The notes under the pieces: model-generated
Database searches by the model: none
What the model was told of the DNA's origin: nothing
What the model saw: only the letters and a program-made list of their open reading frames with translations
Program-made: the position numbers and the translations under genes
Shown here: piece by piece, positions 38,145-49,380 of the stretch
Position numbering within the stretch: the stretch's first letter is position 1
Layout of the letters: each line of letters opens with the position of its first letter
Assembly: GCA_009617715.1 (NCBI GenBank)
Contig: VTFK01000243.1
Location: forward strand, 1 to 64,000
DNA: 64,000 nt
Source of the DNA: Plectrocnemia conspersa
Lineage: Eukaryota; Arthropoda; Insecta; Trichoptera; Polycentropodidae
Direction: 5' to 3'

Positions 38145-38706
38145 TTACGCAAATCGAGTTAAAAACGTTATTGTGTTCAAGTTCATAATTATTACTTGCA
38201 CGTATGCGCCCAAGCGCAGAATACCTACGGTAGTGTCATCATATCTCATAACAGTTTTTAATTGTGTTATGTGATTACGGAAAAGTACCGTGCGATCGTA
38301 GACCAAACTTTGAAAAAATATCCATGAGGTCAATCGCGTTAGTATAGCAGGTCTATTTTGGAAGTCTGCAGAACAAAGAATCTCACGGGTCCCGAGCGTG
38401 ATTTCGCACTTTCTGAGCTCCTCCAGCGAGATGATGGGTTTGATCGGTATAAATACATTTCCTAAGGTAAGAAGAGCGCAGAGAACAAAAAGGAAAACGA
38501 GGTCAACTCGTTGAGGTAACGCCGTACGGCAAAAGTGAGAGTGACCGTTCGAGCAAAAAATAATGCGAAAGTATCTCCGAAAAGGTATGCGATTTTGTGC
38601 TTCCAAAGTGTCTTCCTAATTTCGCTTTCATTAGCGGATGTGTCAGCTTGGACACGTTCGTTACCCACGCTCTGGCCGAGTTCCAGGTTCCTAGGCGGTG
38701 TTGCAA
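38145..38706 (-). pseudogene. Possible broken gustatory-receptor-like fragment
   Basis: Two overlapping minus-strand frames together resemble the start of an insect gustatory receptor: FSEILSHYFLLERSLSLLPY (frame ending at 38503), then in a shifted frame RVDLVFLFVLCALLTLGNVF. That is the order pre-TM1 helix, LLPY turn, TM1. It requires a frameshift near 38505-38515 and no C-terminal TYhhhhhQ motif is seen, so it would be a pseudogene fragment. The region is also less AT-rich than its flanks. The resemblance is by eye and weak. Confidence 0.22.
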
Positions 38707-38790
38707 TTTTGATCCAGGGTGATTGATTAATTTTTAAGTTGTATTTTTAGCTCGATCCAAAGAGAAATTTCCTGTACAAGAGTTCCAAGA

Positions 38791-38850
38791 CAGGGCCGCT
38801 TTATATAATAGGCAAAATAGGCAGTGCCTAGGGTATAAAATGTTTCACTT
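38791..38850. mobile_element. hAT-like left-end fragment
   Basis: CAGGGCCGCTTTATA, then GGCAAAATAGGCAGTGCCTA, then GGG, follows the layout of the left end of the hAT MITE at 29429. The right end was not found. Confidence 0.4.
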
Positions 38851-39208
38851 AAAATTACATAAACAATAATAAAATAATAGAGGCAATCTTCATTGCGTGA
38901 CCAATTAAGATAGCAATTTATGAATAACTATACAAAAAATACGCTTCGCTGCCAAATTCATATATACACTAGAAAATTTCAATTTATGAAAAAATATCAA
39001 AATAGGTTACTTTACGAGCTGCATAATTAGCCTTAGTACTTATTTTAATCAGAACGTCACTATATTAATCGAAGGAAAATTTCCTTAGCGTATTTTACTA
39101 TGTTATAGTAACCTCTAAATAAAAAATCCTAATCTTGAAACTTGCGTAATTACTCTGACCAAAAGTTATTATTTAGACACACAAAGGCTCTCGTTATGAC
39201 TAAAACTA

Positions 39209-39691
39209 AAGGGTTCCCTCATAAATGACACGCAAGGATTCTCCGGTACATTGAATGCATATTTATTTGTTATGAAACGGTTACGGGAAACAATAAATCA
39301 CATACAAGTAACAAATTCGACTTTGATCCATCAAGCAAATGTCACTTTCTAAAGGCGTAAACTTATTATTCTAAGAAGCGAGTGCAGTGTTTGGCCGGAT
39401 GATTGCTACATTATTGTGAATGGTCAGCAAACTTTGCAGCCTGGACTCCGATGAAGAGATGAAAGTCACAAGCACCTGGCAGACTCCGGCAGACACTCGA
39501 AGAGACTAGCAGATGCCCGTCCGCCCGCGGACCACATAACGATAATGGAGGCTCACATCATGAGAGGGACTCCACCATACGAGCACCGCATCAGCCTCGC
39601 AACACTGTCACTGTCACCTACAAGCCCTCTGAGAATCTACCACCGACATCATCCCTGCGCCAGCTTTTCTACCACTGCTCAGAGAAAACAT
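39209..39691 (+). mobile_element. LTR-like dispersed repeat, copy 1
   Basis: Homologous over its length to 62853-63277 in the same orientation. Shared blocks include GGGTTCC(C/T)TCATAAAT, GCGAGTGCA, a GGCCGGATGATTGCT-like stretch, GGTCAGCAAACTTTGCAG, the identical 20-mer GACTCCGGCAGACACTCGAA, and GACATCATCCCT. A GC-rich 3' half follows an AT-rich promoter-like half, as in a solo LTR. No open frame. Exact termini and target duplication were not found. Confidence 0.6.
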
Positions 39692-41736
39692 CTCAAAATA
39701 AATTTATCGTAAAAGTAAATCATGAAGCATCAGCGCCTGGTCGTTGCTCGTCATGGCGTGCAAAGATCCGCGGTGAAAATGTTAATAGAAAAAACATGAC
39801 AAAAAGCTTATTAAAGATACGTAACCTCCTCAAACCTGAATTTTTATTTTTCGTAAAAAAATATTTTTGGTAAATTATTTTAATAAAGGGCCATGAAAAA
39901 TATTTTTTTTTTTTCGTAAAAAAACTTTTTTGTTATTTTTTTTATTTAGTTCATTAAAGGGGCATGGAAAATATGTTTTGTATTTTGAATTAATAATAAT
40001 GGTGTACATTGTACTGTTGGGTCCAACAAATTAACTACCGCTAATGGTTGGGTTCAATAACCTCATATTATTAAAAATAAATTCATAGCAACGAATAAAT
40101 TATTATAGACACATGTTACAAATTAATCCGATTTTATATAATTAATTATTTACACGTGTTGCGCATTAATATGTAATTATCATTATTCACACGTGTATCG
40201 AATTAAATATTTACTATAAATTTAAAGCAATCAAGATAATAAATATAGTCGTAAGACAGTACTCAATTAAAGAGTCATTATAACTACCGTCGTATTATTT
40301 CTGGAGCAGCTGCCTCGCCGTTTCCTGGTTTCCGACACCACAACGCCCCCTGGAGGGTGGACGCTAAAGTACAAAAGGTCCCGGTGAAAATAAATCGAAA
40401 ATGGTTTCATTTAAATTATTGTAAATTGCAATGTGCACTGGGTCGGAAGAGGTTAAACGTCTTACATTTGAGTACAACTTCTGAGATAAAGTGATCTAAT
40501 GTACGTACGATCAATGTATATAGAGAGTTCAAATAAACTCACCATTTCTCACACCAAATTAAGAAACTGTAGAGTCACGCGAATTCAGTGTACACCAAAA
40601 TAAACTCAATGCTAGTTGAATTATGTTGATGGAAATTCATACTGCATTCTAAGCGTTTTTCTTTATCGTTGATTTTCTGGTATTCTGTCCATATTTTCAA
40701 ATGCTAAGACAATTCTACCATGTCGGTCGACAGCGGTAAATTTATATTCATAGCTTCAATCCGTCATAATGCTACAAAAATACAGAAATAATAAAACATA
40801 TACTTATATTATATATTATTATCAACGTAATCAGCGAACAGCGAAGACGAAAAGGTTAACGGTTCGGTGATATTTACCTACGGTTTACGATATTATAATA
40901 AATTTTAAAAATTGCGGCATTGGTAGACAAAATTAGAAATAACTGTAGAACTAAAGCGTTTTAATGGAACGGTGAGTGATATCACGACCAGAATAAATAC
41001 GCGCATCTATAATATGCTAACACCGTTTATAAACTAACATAACCGATAATAAACCACGTATGTAATAAAATAAATATAATTAAGCAGTTGCTGACATTAG
41101 CCAATTGACGATTGAATAATAATTCATGCGAATGGTACACTTTAGGCCATTTTATATTCGATACTTTACTCCGTTTCTTTTAACAGAGTCACTTTGACGT
41201 CTATAAATTTCGTCATTATTCATAAGAGAAAATGAAATGACTACTTTAAATGTAGGCTCCTCAAAAATATGCTCTAAAGTACAATATGCGGATATACATT
41301 CGATATACTTATCATTGCTCCTTTCTATACATTAAACAAATTTAAAAAAAATATTGATGTTACTATATTTTTTGGTGAAATAGTGAAAGTTTTAAGTTTT
41401 CAAGGTCAATAATTTATCAATCGTTTTTTTACGTATGTATAGCGGTAACAATTTGAAGGCGTCCGTACGCTGCGAGTGTCGGAATAACGATTAAGTAATT
41501 GGAACGTATATATCAACTTTGCTCAGCGTAAGCAGACCAATGAAATACCGTTATAAATACGAGATCAGCCACAAAGTAGCTCTTAAATCAAACGAAGTAT
41601 AGTTTAAAGAACCAATAACGCAAAAAAGAGCAAATAAGTTTAGCAATCAATGTAAAATTCAATTCGATGATTTAATAAAATGTACGAAGAATAAACTAGC
41701 AATTATTTAGTAGAGTTTTTAAATTCTCTGAATCAG

Positions 41737-42205
41737 AGACGTCATTTAGGGAGGGGCAGGTGGGGACATTCCACCCCCATTAAATTTGGCTAGAAAAATG
41801 CATGTCACTTAATGAAAAACTTATGAATCCTGCAACGGCGTCGAGACGATGTTATTGCTTTTGACGTGGATTTTTGACTTCTGAGAAGGGATATTTGATT
41901 TTTTTCTATTGGTCAAAATTCAGTTTAGATGTACTTCATTCGATTCTCACTTATTTTAAGTCTTAATATGAACGCTAGATAATCGAGTGTTCCACTACGA
42001 CGGCATGATTTTATTGCTTTTGACATGGATTCTAAACAGACGTCATTTATGGGAAGGCAGGTGGGGGGGTTTGCACTCCAGAAAAATACATGGCATTTAA
42101 TGAAATACTGTGAATCTTAATCAAATCGAAATATTAAAAAAACGACAACTTTTGCCCTTAAAAAGGCCAACTTTTTCCCTTCCTAAAAAAGCTGAGACGA
42201 CGTCC
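41737..42205. mobile_element. Dispersed foldback repeat family, copy F
   Basis: The longest copy, with two GACGTCATTTA-type motifs followed by GGCAGGTGGGG. It carries TTTTGACGTGGATTTTTGAC, CTTAATATGAACGCTAGATA, TTGCTTTTGACATGGATTCT and TATTAAAAAAACGACAAC. It overlaps copies A and C almost end to end and looks like two tandem or nested insertions. Confidence 0.65.
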
Positions 42206-43918
42206 ATGCTTTGAATCCGAATTATTTCTACAGCACAAATTTAAGATTAGTAGTTTATTATACGTCTCATGTAGCAGTTAAACATATAACTAAAAATCTA
42301 CCCACGATAACAACATGTTTACGACAATATTACACAACAATAACAAAAGCGATAATTTTGTGAAAACACTGTTTAACTTTTGTCTACTGTATAAATCAAT
42401 AATTAAATTTTTATATCTCAAAACCTAGCATATAAGGATTTGCTAACGTTCTATGTTATATATATAATATAAAAAAAATGATATTTTAATGTTTTATCGA
42501 TGCTAAAGTGTTCCAAAATAAAATTTACAATATTTTTGTTGCAAAATTGTAATTCACAGTCTAGTGGTGAAAATCCCACAGCATCTGAGCGTTTTTTAAT
42601 ACTAAATATTTTTCGATAATTATGAAATATCGTTTTTAGCAAGCACATGTTCGATGTTACCTCTTGGATTATTAAACTTTATCACTTTAACCTATCGCCT
42701 CGATGGTTTGCTTGAAAACGTATACTCGCAGAGGCACTAAGCACACGTTAGTTCGAGTTTGTTGAACCAGAATTAGGCAGGTGAATAATTTTAACGCAAG
42801 TCTACCCGTATTTGTGTTTATTATATATTCTTGAAAAAACGCCCTCGATATATAACATTCAATTCAACCTAGATTCTGGCCTAGATCGACATTGCATTTA
42901 TTGATAGTCTCGTAAACCTTCAAAGTTGACATTTGACCTGGATCGCTGCAAACGTCGACCGTTATTCTAAACAATAATTTATATATACTATATAAACGTT
43001 TATTATAATATTTTCTATAAGATTTATGGATTCACAAGATGAATAAGGACAAAAAGGTCAGGGCGAGAAGAAGCTACATTTATAGGCGGTAGTCGATAGC
43101 GTTATTTTTTGAATAAGGAATGAGAAGAGGATAACGATTGTATATTATTTTATTTTGAAGTGTATCTATTTAGCATTCAAAACGCCAAGAGGCTTTATTC
43201 TTTTGTGAAAAAAAGATCTGTGAAATATTAGTTCCAGTTTTTTAATGACGCTCGTGCGACGACGCAACACTCATAGGTACGATGGTATGAATGTACGTAT
43301 ATATATACTTGGAATTGAGGATACAGAGTTGTTTTATGAATCGTGAGCAATAGGCATTGTGCCCAGGGTCGACGTGTTTGCTTGAAAACGCCATATTATA
43401 TTTTTTAAGCAATTAAATATAAAATAAAATTAAGTATGCCATCTGTTGATAATCAATAAAACAAAAATATTTTTTTTAGATTCACGCAATTCACGATAGG
43501 TGACTCGATCGATGCGACAAAATAAAATAAAATATTGCTAAAATTAATTAAATTAACAACTAGTGGAAAATGTGATTTATTATAAAATTTAACTTTGAAT
43601 TTTTAAAATAATATTATTTGTAAATTAAATATTCAAATAAAACTTATTATTGTCTTTAACTTGGCAGTTATTAGACAATTGCTATTTTCTGGTTTAATAA
43701 GAAATATATTTTAGATTTAATTTATCATTTTTCATGTTAATCAGCTTTACAAGTTTTATCAAATGTTGCTGTAATAAAATATTGTTTTTAATGTTAATAA
43801 AGATAGCTCTGCATCTGTTAAGAATGCTTTTGACGTTTATAACTTATTGTAAGGATAAATTTAAATTTTCATTAAAAAAATCAAATAAAAATAAATTTAT
43901 TTTTAATACTAACTTCCA

Positions 43919-43934
43919 CCCCCCCCCCCCCCCC
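43919..43934. repeat. Poly(C) run of 16
   Basis: Sixteen consecutive C on the plus strand (G on the minus strand), which is unusual in this AT-rich DNA. Confidence 0.9.
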
Positions 43935-45211
43935 AATACTAGCTATTTTATTTAAATATAAAATTTGGTAGATTATTTGAAGTTGCAGGGAAATTTTATA
44001 AAACAAAAAAATATTATGTATATTTGGAGAAAGTGTTATAAATTCTATTAGGCATTTTATAATATTTATAAAATATTTGTAACTTAATTTTCGCACCTTA
44101 GACGGCCATATGTATCATTTCTACTTATGTTATTATACTAAATAATAGAAAAATCTTTTGATGATAGATGATTTTTAGCACCATACAAAATGTTATTTTC
44201 CGTATTATAAAAATTCCTTATATCAGAGTTGAATTACTTCACTTTGCCAATAAGTAATATCATGATCTTGCAAAGAAGCTGTTTAACCTTTCTCCTCGAT
44301 AAGTTAGCGAGTTTCTTTTTTATTATTTTACACGCACGACTTTAATATGTAACTTCTACGTAATATCATCAATGAGGCCATGCAGTACGAAAACCAGTAG
44401 TTTGAGGAAAACCGGGTGGGAGCAAAAAGATCTCTTTGCCAGAGATTTGTAATTTAAGGAAGCTTTAATATACCATCCAACATTTTATAGATGAATTTTC
44501 GGTTTATATGTTGTTAATATTCGATCTCATTAGATATAAAATAGGTAAATAAGAAATTTTTCATTGGTAGATATGCATTTCCATATATCAGGAAATATTG
44601 CCATCTTGAGAATTAGATCTAAAATGCGTTTTAGGTGAGCAGAGAAACTGATTTCGCAACCCTTTAAAATGAAATCAGGAGTCAAATCAGATCCAGAAAA
44701 ACGTCCTATCTTTATTTTATTAAAGCCTTATTTAAGATCTGAGCACTCAGTTTCTTAGATGGTTAGTAATAAAGAACAAAAATAATAAGAAGAAAGCGAT
44801 AAGGCAGATGGCGAAAATGATTCCTCGAAAACAAAATAAAAATATTGCGCAAAACCGTTAGAAATATTTTGTGAAGCGTCCAATGCTCGTCGAAGTTCAT
44901 CATTTTCATATAAATATATACAGATATATTAGTTTTTATTTCTAACTGAAAGTAGCATTTATTGTTTAATTAACATTATAAATATTTGACTGTTTGTTTT
45001 TTGTATAATAATATGAAATAAATTTAGAATATATACATTATATTAAATAAAAAAACACCCATTTATAATTCATCTGCTACTAATTTTCATAAACTTTTTT
45101 TAAAGTTTCGCAGGGTAGGCTCTGTTTGTATGTCTAAAATTGGTTGAAAAAATCTAGATTGTAATTGCACATTTGTTTGTATACATTTTTGTGTATTGTT
45201 TTTATTTGTAG

Positions 45212-45467
45212 GTATATATTCGGCGATGAAAAAGGGGAGAGCGCGCGTCCGCGAACGCGGCTGCGGCTGCGGCGTCGGCGGCGGCGGCGAAGGAGTCGGC
45301 GCGCTCGCGAACGCGCGACACGTATCGATCGCTCTCAGTGTGCCCCCCCCGGGCGTGCTGGCGTCGGTCGCGTGGGTCGCGTGGGTCGCGGTGTCGTCGC
45401 GACGGCCCATGTCGCTGCCTGCGCGGTGGTGAGCGCGCTGGAGCCGCGGCCCGCGCGCGCCGCCGAC
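45212..45467 (+). promoter_or_regulatory. GC-rich 5' UTR of the kinase gene with an upstream ORF
   Basis: The AT-rich flank ends at TTTTTATTTGTAG|G near 45211, which would serve as a splice acceptor for a 5' UTR exon; the composition then jumps to GC-rich. An upstream ATG at 45226 opens a frame that ends at 45432, 36 bases before the kinase ATG, so it could act as a translational brake. The kinase frame itself stays open back to 45165, but that extension is low-complexity Arg/Ala sequence and is not counted as coding. Confidence 0.45.
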
Positions 45468-46451
45468 ATGGGCAACAACGCCGCCGCCGCCAACAAAAAG
45501 GTGGACGCCGCCGAGAGCGTGAAAGAGTTCCTCGACCAGGCGAAGGAGGAGTTCGAGGACAAATGGAAGAAGAACCCGACCAACACGGCGGGCCTGGGCG
45601 ACTTCGAGCGCATCAAGACGCTGGGCACGGGCTCGGTGAAGCTGAAGCAGGTGGAGCACACGCTCAACGAGAAGCGCATCCTGCAGGCGATTCAGTTCCC
45701 GTTCCTCGTCAGCTTGCGCTTCCACTTCAAGGATAATTCGAACCTGTACATGGTGCTGGAGTACGTGCCGGGCGGCGAGATGTTCTCGCACCTGCGCAAG
45801 GTGGGGCGCTTCACGGAGCCCCACTCGCGCTTCTACGCGGCGCAGATCGTGCTCGCGTTCGAGTACCTGCACTACCTGGACCTCATCTATCGCGACCTCA
45901 AGCCCGAGAACCTGCTCATCGACTCGCAGGGCTACCTCAAGGTGACGGACTTCGGGTTCGCGAAGCGCGTCAAGGGGCGCACGTGGACGCTGTGCGGCAC
46001 GCCCGAGTACCTCGCCCCCGAGATCATCCTCTCCAAGGGCTACAACAAGGCCGTCGACTGGTGGGCGCTCGGCGTGCTCGTCTACGAGATGGCGGCCGGC
46101 TACCCGCCCTTCTTCGCCGACCAGCCCATTCAGATCTACGAGAAGATCGTCTCGGGCAAGGTGCGCTTCCCCTCGCACTTCGGCTCCGACCTCAAGGACC
46201 TGCTCAAGAACCTGCTGCAGGTGGACCTCACCAAGCGGTACGGCAACCTCAAGGCGGGCGTCAACGACATCAAGGGCCACAAGTGGTTCGCCTCCACCGA
46301 CTGGATCGCCGTGTTCCAGAAGAAGATCGAGGCGCCGTTCGTGCCCCGCTGCAAGGGCCCCGGCGACACCAGCAACTTCGACGACTACGAAGAGGAGGCG
46401 CTGCGCATCTCCTCCACCGAGAAGTGCGCCAAGGAGTTCGCCGAGTTCTAA
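45468..46451 (+). CDS. Pka-C1: cAMP-dependent protein kinase catalytic subunit lacking 26 N-lobe residues
   Basis: Single uninterrupted frame of 327 aa; insect PKA-C is normally about 353. The start ATG (GCCGACATGG) gives MGNNAAAA with a myristoylatable Gly2. All the C-lobe is intact: YRDLKPEN with catalytic D143, DFG with D161, activation-loop [15 protein letters not shown] with T174, and the C-terminal FAEF hydrophobic end. Family members run GTGSFGRV, through the AMK lysine (Lys72 in mammals), to KQKVVKLKQ. Here GTGS joins VKLKQVEH directly (junction 45635/45636), so the rest of the glycine loop, strands beta2-3 and the ATP-binding lysine are absent, without a frameshift. As read, the product should not bind ATP or catalyse normally. 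It could be a recent inactivating deletion, a pseudokinase allele, or an assembly or sequencing loss in GC-rich DNA. The CDS is intronless, as in fly Pka-C1, and third positions are almost all G or C. R is found in LVSLRFHF, where E is usual. Confidence 0.9.
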   Translation: MGNNAAAANKKVDAAESVKEFLDQAKEEFEDKWKKNPTNTAGLGDFERIKTLGTGSVKLKQVEHTLNEKRILQAIQFPFLVSLRFHFKDNSNLYMVLEYVPGGEMFSHLRKVGRFTEPHSRFYAAQIVLAFEYLHYLDLIYRDLKPENLLIDSQGYLKVTDFGFAKRVKGRTWTLCGTPEYLAPEIILSKGYNKAVDWWALGVLVYEMAAGYPPFFADQPIQIYEKIVSGKVRFPSHFGSDLKDLLKNLLQVDLTKRYGNLKAGVNDIKGHKWFASTDWIAVFQKKIEAPFVPRCKGPGDTSNFDDYEEEALRISSTEKCAKEFAEF

Positions 46452-47547
46452 AAGACCATTGTATATATTTTTATTATCACTGTGTTCCCCATGTTTATTA
46501 GTCATGTTTACATTCAATATACGATATGCGCTTCTTCAATAGCAGACCTCTCGTTTGACTCGACTTTCTTTTCCATCGTATGTGCGTTCGTTCCGTTCCG
46601 TTCCGTCGATTAGCTTTAGGTTTTTCATCTTTTAAATCCCTTTTCGTGTCGACGACGACCGCGCACGGCGACCCGTCTCTAGTCTACCTTACCTACCCTA
46701 CCCGTCCGTCTATCTAGCCTTGCCGAGATCTCACAAAAACCTATCAGTTTAATTTAATTGTACTATCTATCTAGTTAAGGTTAGGTTAAGCGTATATTTT
46801 GTCCTTAGTTTAAGATCACCGCACCGCACCGCTCTGCTCTGCTCCTTTATATCAAACTAACTTATAGGCGTTGACAATTTTACCACATCTTGTAAATATC
46901 TTATAATCTTACTTGTAAATATGCTTTAATCGACGATGTTTGTAAATATCTCAGTACCGGAGAACAATGTCGCTTTCAAATTTTTTAATTATAATGCATA
47001 ACATTGTTCAATTTACATTTGTTTTTGGTCTTTCCTTCTATTCGAGTGTTTTCAAATGTTGGAATAACTTTTAAGATGTTTAGAAACAACTTAAACGACG
47101 ATATACCGTTGTTTGTCTTTATATAAAGTAAGTTCTAACAAAGATCATTGTAAACTGCATGATAACCGAAAAAGTAAATTAATTGGTGAACTTTGAAACA
47201 ATGTTTTAAGAAATTTAATTATATTCTATAGCAACAACTGATGAATGTTTGAAAAAGTAAACTTCTTATCCGGTACATATAATTTTACTAAAAATCGATT
47301 TTAAAATATACCAGATGAGTATGGAAAATTTAACAAATTAAAAGCACACTGTGTTTATCCCATATATTCTCAACGCCCTATATAAATCACAAGGTATTGC
47401 CATAATTTGCAATACTCAGGGTTAAGCTTATCGACAATGTCACAATCTATAAAAACGAGCATGAAAAAAAATCTTGCGATACTAACGGTTCGTTCAGACT
47501 GCGACGGTCACGGGATGATATTTTTAAAATACATTATATTAAATAAA
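46452..47547 (+). other. Probable long 3' UTR of the kinase gene
   Basis: Sequence after the stop gradually returns to AT-rich. It includes CCGTTCCGTTCCGT and ACCGCACCGCACC short repeats and three UGUAAAUA motifs. AATAAA at 47542-47547 is a candidate poly(A) signal, but an earlier non-canonical site is possible. Confidence 0.4.
46891..46948 (+). promoter_or_regulatory. Cluster of three Pumilio-type response elements
   Basis: TGTAAATA occurs at 46891-46898, 46914-46921 and 46941-46948. UGUANAUA is the established PUF/Pumilio recognition sequence, so the kinase mRNA may be under Pumilio repression if transcription extends this far. Confidence 0.55.
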
Positions 47548-47859
47548 ATCGACCTTTACCCGCTATAGTGTGAACGATCGGTAAAAAAGTCATTTCGTTG
47601 TTTAATACTATTTCCTGTGATTACTCGAATTCATGAGCATTTTATTAGGCGCTTCCATAAGTTATGTCACAGATTTTTCGTGAATTTATAACCCCCCTCC
47701 ATGTCATAAGATATCATTGAGCCAGGCTCCTGTTTGTTTCACATTTCCGATGACATCATTTATGGAAGTCTCCTTAGAAACGAATTCGGCGTATCGGTTT
47801 CCCGTCGCTTCTACACTTATATAAGTTGCTTGTTATTTCCTTTTAGTTTTAAGTTTTAA

Positions 47860-48570
47860 CGGACTAGACTAGTCGGTCGCCCTGTGATATGTCGTCGCTC
47901 ACCCTGCGTCGTTGTAATGAACAAGACTGCCATCCGTCGTTTTAGCGCTTGTTCTTCCCGCAGTCGCGCGTTGCGATCGATACGGTTCGCAAGTCGCATT
48001 TTCCAGCCCGCGACTGCTGTAATGTTGTTCACCCGTGTGCTCTTCTTCTGGCCTTATGCAGGGTCGGACTCGACGCGTGTCGAATCTCGAATCGGCGGGC
48101 GCAAAAATTCGCGCGCGCTGATTGAAAAGTTCCACTTTCGCCCGCCGAGCGATTGATCCGCGCCCCGTCAGTGTGCAGTAGCGCGTACCTTCCGAGGCTT
48201 CCGTATTCTGTTGTCCGAGCGTTCGTCGAAAGCGTCGGCGCGTCGCTCGATCGATCGCGTTCCGTTCACTGTGTTGTATTAATTGCGGAGTGCACGCGCG
48301 GACGCTTCGACCGACGTTCGAAGCCGACGCGATCCCAGATCTGTCGTCGGTTCGGATTCAATTCTGAAACAATAACTCACAATACAGATCGACGATCCGA
48401 GACTGTATCGAATAACTTTAAAAATAAGCCATCCGATAGTACGCGGACAACAGTGATATCAAAGTTACTCATATTCGTACATTTAATTTTAACGCGTTGA
48501 TCTCGGAAGCCTCGGAAGGTATGCAGTAGCGCCTCGAAGTTTATTTTTAGTGCAGTAGCGCCTCGTGTTT
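47860..48570 (+). promoter_or_regulatory. GC-rich promoter / first-exon candidate of an unseen gene
   Basis: An island of balanced, CpG-containing sequence between AT-rich flanks. GTCAGTGTG at 48167-48175 fits an arthropod initiator, and CTCGGAAG|GTATGC at 48519 fits a splice donor, so it could be a non-coding first exon of a plus-strand gene lying to the right. The frames 47884-48156 and 48153-48500 resemble no known protein. Inside are an 18-bp inverted pair (48186-48203 and 48504-48521) and three copies of TGCAGTAGCGC (48174, 48522, 48551). Confidence 0.35.
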
Positions 48571-48801
48571 TATTTTTTAATTAAACTAAATATGTTCCCA
48601 GAATCGAATATTTGTGGCGAATTTATATATATGAACTAAGATAGTATCGAGCGATCGAAAGGATATGCAAAAGAAATAAACACTACCGGGGCTAATTTTG
48701 AATGCGCCATTGAATATTTTTAATCTGTTTACATAGAATATAATATGAAAAATATTTATGTATTTGTTATATTTATTATAATATATATATATGTGTATAT
48801 A

Positions 48802-49108
48802 CAGGGGTGTTTTAGATTTATGGGGTGAGATTAGATTTGCGAGTTAATTTACGGGCAACTTTGAACTTTTGCTATTACCTCAACGTTTGCGTAAAATTCG
48901 AGGAAATACAAAAATCGAATTTTGACTGGACCATTTGAATGTTTTATTATTGTCACAAACTATGAACAATGTTAAAAATAGTTTTAAACAATAATGTAGG
49001 CTGTTGAACGTTTTTGCGCGTTTAGCGATCGTCCATATCATTTTTTTTTCAATGGACCGTTACATCATTTGGTCCTAGACTGTGAACCATATAGTTAAAA
49101 CGCTCCTG
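48802..49108. mobile_element. Tc1/mariner-type MITE
   Basis: The terminal inverted repeats CAGGGGTGTTTTA and, from the right, CAGGAGCGTTTTA differ by two transitions, and TA dinucleotides flank both ends, as expected for Tc1/mariner insertion. 307 bp, with no transposase frame. Confidence 0.6.
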
Positions 49109-49337
49109 TATCTACGTTGGAATTTTTAGATTACATCCTAATAATTTATATTTAATAATTTATATATTTTTTATTAAGTTTGTAAATATTTTTCCACCAA
49201 TTAATTAATAAAATAATATATTAAACGTTATTTATTTTATTATAAAAACACAATCACATTAATAATATTTGTTAAATGTTAAGCTATTAATCTAAAAAAT
49301 AAAAAAATGTTTTCTACATAGTTATTGAAATATAGAA

Positions 49338-49380
49338 CAGGAGTCGGCAATCTCGCGGGCCAAATTTAACTATTTTAAAT
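49338..49380. mobile_element. hAT-like terminal fragment
   Basis: CAGGAGTCGGCAATCTCGCG followed by GGCCAAATTT resembles a common hAT end of the CAGnGGTCGGCAACC type. The partner end is not seen. Confidence 0.35.

Larger units (their letters stand above)
27401..45210. other. Long gene-poor spacer rich in transposon remnants
   Basis: No intact gene recognised in about 17.8 kb. Contents I can name: foldback-family copies (28206-28450, 35651-36030, 41737-42205), a hAT MITE (29429-29803), a hAT fragment (38791-38850), TA-rich microsatellite (31597-31660), diverged direct repeats (36305-37135), two protein-like but broken frames (37237-37605, 38145-38706), an LTR-like repeat (39209-39691) and a 16-base C run (43919-43934). 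Everything else is AT-rich sequence without visible features. Confidence 0.6.

Noticed and set aside
45165..45467. In-frame N-terminal extension of the kinase by 101 codons
   Set aside because: Low-complexity Arg/Ala sequence crossing a probable splice acceptor. PKA-C normally starts at MGN with the myristoylated glycine, which is present at 45468.
45338..45736. Other plus- and minus-strand frames within the kinase locus (also 45335-45679 and 45983-46501)
   Set aside because: Alternative-frame by-products of high GC with no recognisable domain.
45087..46517. 476-codon open frame on the minus strand opposite the kinase
   Set aside because: It is the antisense shadow of a GC-rich reading frame in which stop codons are rare. 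Its composition is low-complexity L, V, E, R and A, and it matches no family.
48153..48500. 115-codon frame in the GC-rich block
   Set aside because: Reads as Ser/Arg-rich sequence without family features and overlaps a likely 5' UTR with inverted repeats.
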